From contig JBNMOT010000072.1 in assembly GCA_051275515.1 (NCBI GenBank), positions 1-16,611 on the forward strand: a stretch of DNA of 16,611 nt, read 5' to 3'. Each line of letters starts with the position of its first letter. The stretch's first letter is position 1. The position numbers and the translations under genes were made by a program. The notes beneath the pieces were generated by a model. That model was not told the DNA's origin, did no database searches, and saw only the letters and a program-made list of their open reading frames with translations. Below, piece after piece: positions 14,211 to 16,611 of the stretch. The DNA comes from Oleispira sp051275515 (GTDB lineage Bacteria; Pseudomonadota; Gammaproteobacteria; Pseudomonadales; Oceanobacteraceae).

Positions 14211-15292
14211 TGCGTAAATTAGACGCTTATGTTGCGCGTAACGTATTAATGGCGACGTTAGTGGTCATGGTGGTGATTGTGGGCCTTGATGCCATTTTTA
14301 CGTTAGTCGATGAGTTGGATAATTTAAAAGGCAACTACAAACTAGTTGATGCGCTTTTCTTTTCAGGCCTTCGACTACCACGGCGTATTTATGAATATAT
14401 GCCAATGGCATGCTTAATTGGTTGTTTAGCGGGGCTGGGATCTATGGCGGCTAACAGTGAATTAACCGTGATGCGAGCTGCTGGTATTTCTATTAATCGC
14501 ATTGTGTTAGCCGTATTAAAACCCATGGCAGTACTGATGATGGTGTCTCTTATACTAGGTGAATATGTTGTACCTTCTTTAGAGAGAATCGCTCAGGCAA
14601 ATAAAGCGGTTGCCCAAGGTGCGAGTGAGGCGCTATCAAACAAAGGCAAAGGGTTTTGGCATCGAGAAGGTAATACTTTTATGCGTTTTAATGCCGTTGA
14701 GCCTGGCGGGGTATTGCACGGTATTACTCGCTATGAGTTTGCCGACGCGAGTGAGTCAAAACAGCCTAATGAATTAAAGCAGGTTGTTTATGCTCAGCGT
14801 GCTTTGTATCAGCGCTCTTATTGGCAGATGGAAAATATTGTTATTACGCATTTTGAGGATGATAATGTTTGGCAAGAAAAGCAGGCGACAGGGCGCTGGG
14901 ATACCGAGCTGACACCTGAAAAACTCAGCGTTGTTATTGTGAGCCCGCGTGATATGTCGATTTCTGGTTTATATCGGTATGCCAATTATTTAGATGAGCA
15001 GGGCTTAAATTCTGATACGTATATGTTGTCTTTTTGGCGTAAAGTCACTCAGCCGCTCAGTACTTTTGCCTTGGTGATTTTAGGGATTTCTTTTATCTTT
15101 GGGCCACTGCGTTCAGTGACGCCTGGGTATCGTATTTTTAGTGGCATTATTGTCGGCATGATTTATAAGTATGCCGAAGAGTTACTTTCCCCAGCGAGTA
15201 TCGTTTTAGGCTTTGAGCCTATTTTGGCCAGTATTATTCCTATTGGGGGTTGTTTGGTTTTAGGTCTGCTGCTGATGAGGAAAGCCGCTTAA
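14210..15292 (+). CDS. lptG: LptG, LPS export ABC transporter permease
   Basis: LptG is the partner permease of LptF in the lipopolysaccharide exporter. It shows the same layout: N-terminal helices (about 10-34, 60-80 and 97-121) with the family motif NSELTVMRAAGISINRI (82-98), a periplasmic domain from about 122 to 270 with the expected FWHREGNTFMRF strand pair, and three C-terminal helices (FALVILGISFIFGPL, then GMIYKYAEELL, and IIPIGGCLVLGLLLM). The gene overlaps the lptF stop. AGGAG at 14199-14203 lies six bases before the ATG at 14210 and only three before the in-frame ATG at 14207, so I chose 14210; the difference is one Met. Translational coupling with lptF would help keep the two subunits balanced. 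Confidence 0.95.
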   Translation: MRKLDAYVARNVLMATLVVMVVIVGLDAIFTLVDELDNLKGNYKLVDALFFSGLRLPRRIYEYMPMACLIGCLAGLGSMAANSELTVMRAAGISINRIVLAVLKPMAVLMMVSLILGEYVVPSLERIAQANKAVAQGASEALSNKGKGFWHREGNTFMRFNAVEPGGVLHGITRYEFADASESKQPNELKQVVYAQRALYQRSYWQMENIVITHFEDDNVWQEKQATGRWDTELTPEKLSVVIVSPRDMSISGLYRYANYLDEQGLNSDTYMLSFWRKVTQPLSTFALVILGISFIFGPLRSVTPGYRIFSGIIVGMIYKYAEELLSPASIVLGFEPILASIIPIGGCLVLGLLLMRKAA

Positions 15293-15303
15293 TACCGGCG
15301 GGT

Positions 15304-15762
15304 TTATTCATTAGACCTAGGATCAAATACAATGCGGGTAAAAGACGCATGGTCATGCCACGTCTTTTCCTGTTTATCCCATAGCGCCCACCAAAAGCCA
15401 AAACCTGCTAAACCAATCGAGAAAAACCCTATAGCGATACGTAACATACATTGGCCCATTGAAAGTCGTTGTTGTGGCTTTAGCTCGTTAGCGATACTTA
15501 ATCCCCACGCTTTCATGCCCAGCGTCTGTTTTTTAAGACGCCAGAACGTGGTGTAAAAGAAGAAGATAATAATAAAAAAATAACTAGCCGCAATGGGCAC
15601 TGGTAGCTCACCGATGGGCTCACCGTGGTTGAATAAGTGAGAGCTGGCAGGAATGAGAATAGCGGCCAGTAAAAAGCTGATGCCGGTAACATTGAATAGG
15701 TCGTAGACTAGGGCGGCTAGGCGGCGCCAAAGAGGTGCAGACGGTAAATTAATATCAGACAT
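15304..15762 (-). CDS. RDD-family integral membrane protein
   Basis: A 152-residue membrane protein of the RDD family, convergent with lptG and ending only 11 bases from it. The family marks are visible. APLWRRLAALVYD (9-21) carries the N-terminal Arg and Asp, QTLGMKAWGLSI (79-90) is the usual second motif, and KTWHDHASFTRIV near the C-terminus is the typical W-H-D ending. Hydrophobic segments lie at about 20-40, 56-74 and 107-128. Some RDD proteins have been linked to Na+ or Li+/H+ antiport, but most have no known function, so transport is only a family-level guess. An RDD gene next to lptG is, as I recall, common in related gammaproteobacteria, which supports conserved synteny but does not show a role in LPS export. 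Confidence 0.9.
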   Translation of the reverse strand: MSDINLPSAPLWRRLAALVYDLFNVTGISFLLAAILIPASSHLFNHGEPIGELPVPIAASYFFIIIFFFYTTFWRLKKQTLGMKAWGLSIANELKPQQRLSMGQCMLRIAIGFFSIGLAGFGFWWALWDKQEKTWHDHASFTRIVFDPRSNE

Positions 15763-15891
15763 AAAGAGTTAGCTTCTAAAAAGTAATAATAAATTATTCC
15801 GTATTTTAGCAGTTTGATGAAAAACGGTCTAACGAAAGAAGTTTAATAAAATGTGTCTATAGATTATGCACGTTCTCGAGCGCGAGTCTGA

Positions 15892-16023
15892 TTAAGACTT
15901 TTTCTCCCATACTAAACTCTTAAACGGTGCGTCTAGGGGTGTTTCAGCCAGATAATTAACGTAATTACTAATGACCTTTTGAGAGATGCCTACTATGATT
16001 TCTAAAATTTGTTTTTGTGCACC
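15892..16023 (-). pseudogene. C-terminal remnant of a carboxymuconolactone decarboxylase (AhpD-like) family gene
   Basis: Reading the minus strand from about 16023 to a TAA at 15892-15894 gives about 43 residues ending ILEIIVGISQKVISNYVNY, then LAETPLDAPFKSLVWEKKS. The pattern of a helix followed by SNYxNxxAxTPLDxxF is, as I recall it, the C-terminal end of CMD/AhpD-like proteins, which act on peroxides or aromatic lactones. The catalytic Cys-x-x-Cys region that should lie upstream is missing, because at about 16020-16030 the sequence turns into the start of a TetR gene on the other strand. I interpret this as the 3' end of a gene whose front was lost by deletion. The family assignment rests on a short match and is moderately certain. 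Confidence 0.5.
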
Positions 16024-16376
16024 CATTTTTTTGGGATCATGGTTATTTTGCGACGAAAATGGATGAGCTGTCTGCTTTAACGGGTCTGACCAAGAGCAGT
16101 CTTTATAATGCCTATGGCAATAAAGAGGCGCTCTTTACTCAAGCGGTTGATTTTTATATTGAGCAGCATCGCGCAAACCTTATCTCTGTCTGATGCGGTG
16201 AGCGGCATGTTGGAAATGAAGTTCTCGGATCAACGTCACCCATTAATGGCGCAAGGGTGTTTATTACGTTCCAGCAAGGCTTGAACGTTCAGTCTAGAAA
16301 CCTGCAAGCCAAAGAAAGTATGACCCGCGCGCGCGATCTATTTTTAAGGTTGCTGAAAACACTTGAAGTTGTTTAG
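16024..16376 (+). pseudogene. Frameshifted, truncated TetR-family regulator
   Basis: The frame starting near 16026 reads FFWDHGYFATKMDELSALTG, then LTKSSLYNAYGNKEALFTQA and VDFYIEQHR, a clear TetR helix-turn-helix with the F-W-x-x-G-Y, SLYNAYGNKEALF hallmarks. That frame meets a TGA near 16191. Similarity continues in the +1 frame from about 16177 (SLSDAVSGMLEMKF, HPLMAQGCLLRS), with the RGCLL-like segment typical of the ligand domain. From about 16272 it returns to the first frame (GLNVQSRNLQAKESMTRARD, then LFLRLLKTLEVV) to a TAG at 16374-16376. The first helix and start codon are missing. At about 118 codons it is far shorter than the usual 190, so an internal deletion is also likely. A functional regulator cannot be made. 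Confidence 0.8.
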
Positions 16377-16477
16377 TGCCCATTAACGGATGAGTCGTGT
16401 CGTTAACATACTTGTTAAGCGTTTTGGGTTGATAAAATTTCAGGGTTGATAAGAGTTAAGAGCTGATTTTTAGATAT

Positions 16478-16510
16478 AAAAAAAGCCGATATCGTTAAAT
16501 ATCAGCTTTT
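16478..16510 (-). terminator. Intrinsic terminator of tRNA-Leu
   Basis: On the minus strand the stem AGCTGATAT (16507-16499) pairs with ATATCGGCT (16492-16484) with one G-U pair and a six-base loop, and is followed by seven U residues (16484-16478). It lies about 10 bases after the tRNA 3' end. Confidence 0.85.
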
Positions 16511-16517
16511 AGAATAA

Positions 16518-16604
16518 TGGTACCAGTGGGCGGACTTGAACCGCCACTCCCTTGCAGGAACCGGATTTTGAATCCGGCGTGTCTACCAATTTCACCACAC
16601 TGGC
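16518..16604 (-). tRNA. tRNA-Leu, anticodon CAA
   Basis: The minus strand folds as an 87-base class II tRNA. The acceptor stem GCCAGTG pairs with CACTGGT, and the CCA tail is encoded (TGG at 16518-16520 on the plus strand). The D-arm has TGGTGAAATTGGTAGACA, the anticodon stem CCGGA/TCCGG holds the loop TTCAAAA with anticodon CAA (16570-16568), and the T-arm contains GGTTCAAGTCC. A long variable arm (TTCCTGCAAGGGA region) is as expected for leucine tRNA. It reads UUG codons. The gene is complete and followed by a strong terminator. Confidence 0.97.
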
Positions 16605-16611
16605 ACTGAAT

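Noticed and set aside
1..16611. CRISPR arrays, insertion sequences, phage or defence islands
   Set aside because: No regularly spaced repeats, transposase or integrase motifs, or known defence-domain signatures were seen on either strand.

Overview
The window looks like chromosomal DNA of a free-living gammaproteobacterium, probably marine and of the broad Oceanospirillales/Pseudomonadales/Alteromonadales type. The evidence is an Rrf2-controlled SUF operon ending in sufT, a pepA gene divergent from lptF-lptG with an RDD-family gene after lptG, a YciH-type SUI1 protein, TcdA, and moderately AT-rich DNA with ordinary gammaproteobacterial ribosome binding sites. I cannot resolve the genus. Nearly everything is core-genome material. 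I found no phage, insertion sequence, CRISPR array or recognisable defence system.

Layout. (1) 1-232: the 5' part of a threonine/serine exporter (ThrE/YjjP-like) gene on the minus strand, cut by the window edge. (2) 309-6240: a minus-strand SUF iron-sulfur cluster operon, read sufB-sufC-sufD-sufS-sufA-sufT, ending in a hairpin that overlaps the sufT stop codon. The sufB-sufC interval is unusually long and carries two strong hairpins. (3) 6241-6594: the divergent control region with two tandem operator-like sites, then the Rrf2/IscR-like SUF regulator on the plus strand. (4) 7063-8708: two gene-poor stretches flanking a secreted fasciclin-domain protein with its own terminator and a possible ECF-sigma promoter. 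(5) 8730-11409: plus-strand genes for TcdA, a repeat-containing protein of unknown function, a SnoaL-like protein and a SUI1/YciH protein. (6) 11475-15762: pepA (minus), lptF-lptG (plus, overlapping) and a convergent RDD membrane protein. (7) 15892-16611: a decayed patch with the tail of a carboxymuconolactone-decarboxylase-like gene fused head to head with a frameshifted TetR gene, then tRNA-Leu(CAA) on the minus strand with its terminator.

How the genes work together. SufS supplies sulfur, the SufBCD ATPase scaffold builds Fe-S clusters, SufA (and probably SufT) passes them on, and the Cys-bearing Rrf2 regulator probably senses cluster status and controls the operon through the palindromes between the divergent genes. 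No sufE is visible. LptF and LptG form the inner-membrane part of the lipopolysaccharide exporter. TcdA modifies tRNA. PepA is a cytosolic peptidase. The most unusual material is non-coding or decayed: the sufB-sufC hairpins, the tandem operators, the CMD/TetR deletion scar and the degenerate repeats in the 219-residue protein. I saw nothing that I can defend as a wholly new multi-gene system.
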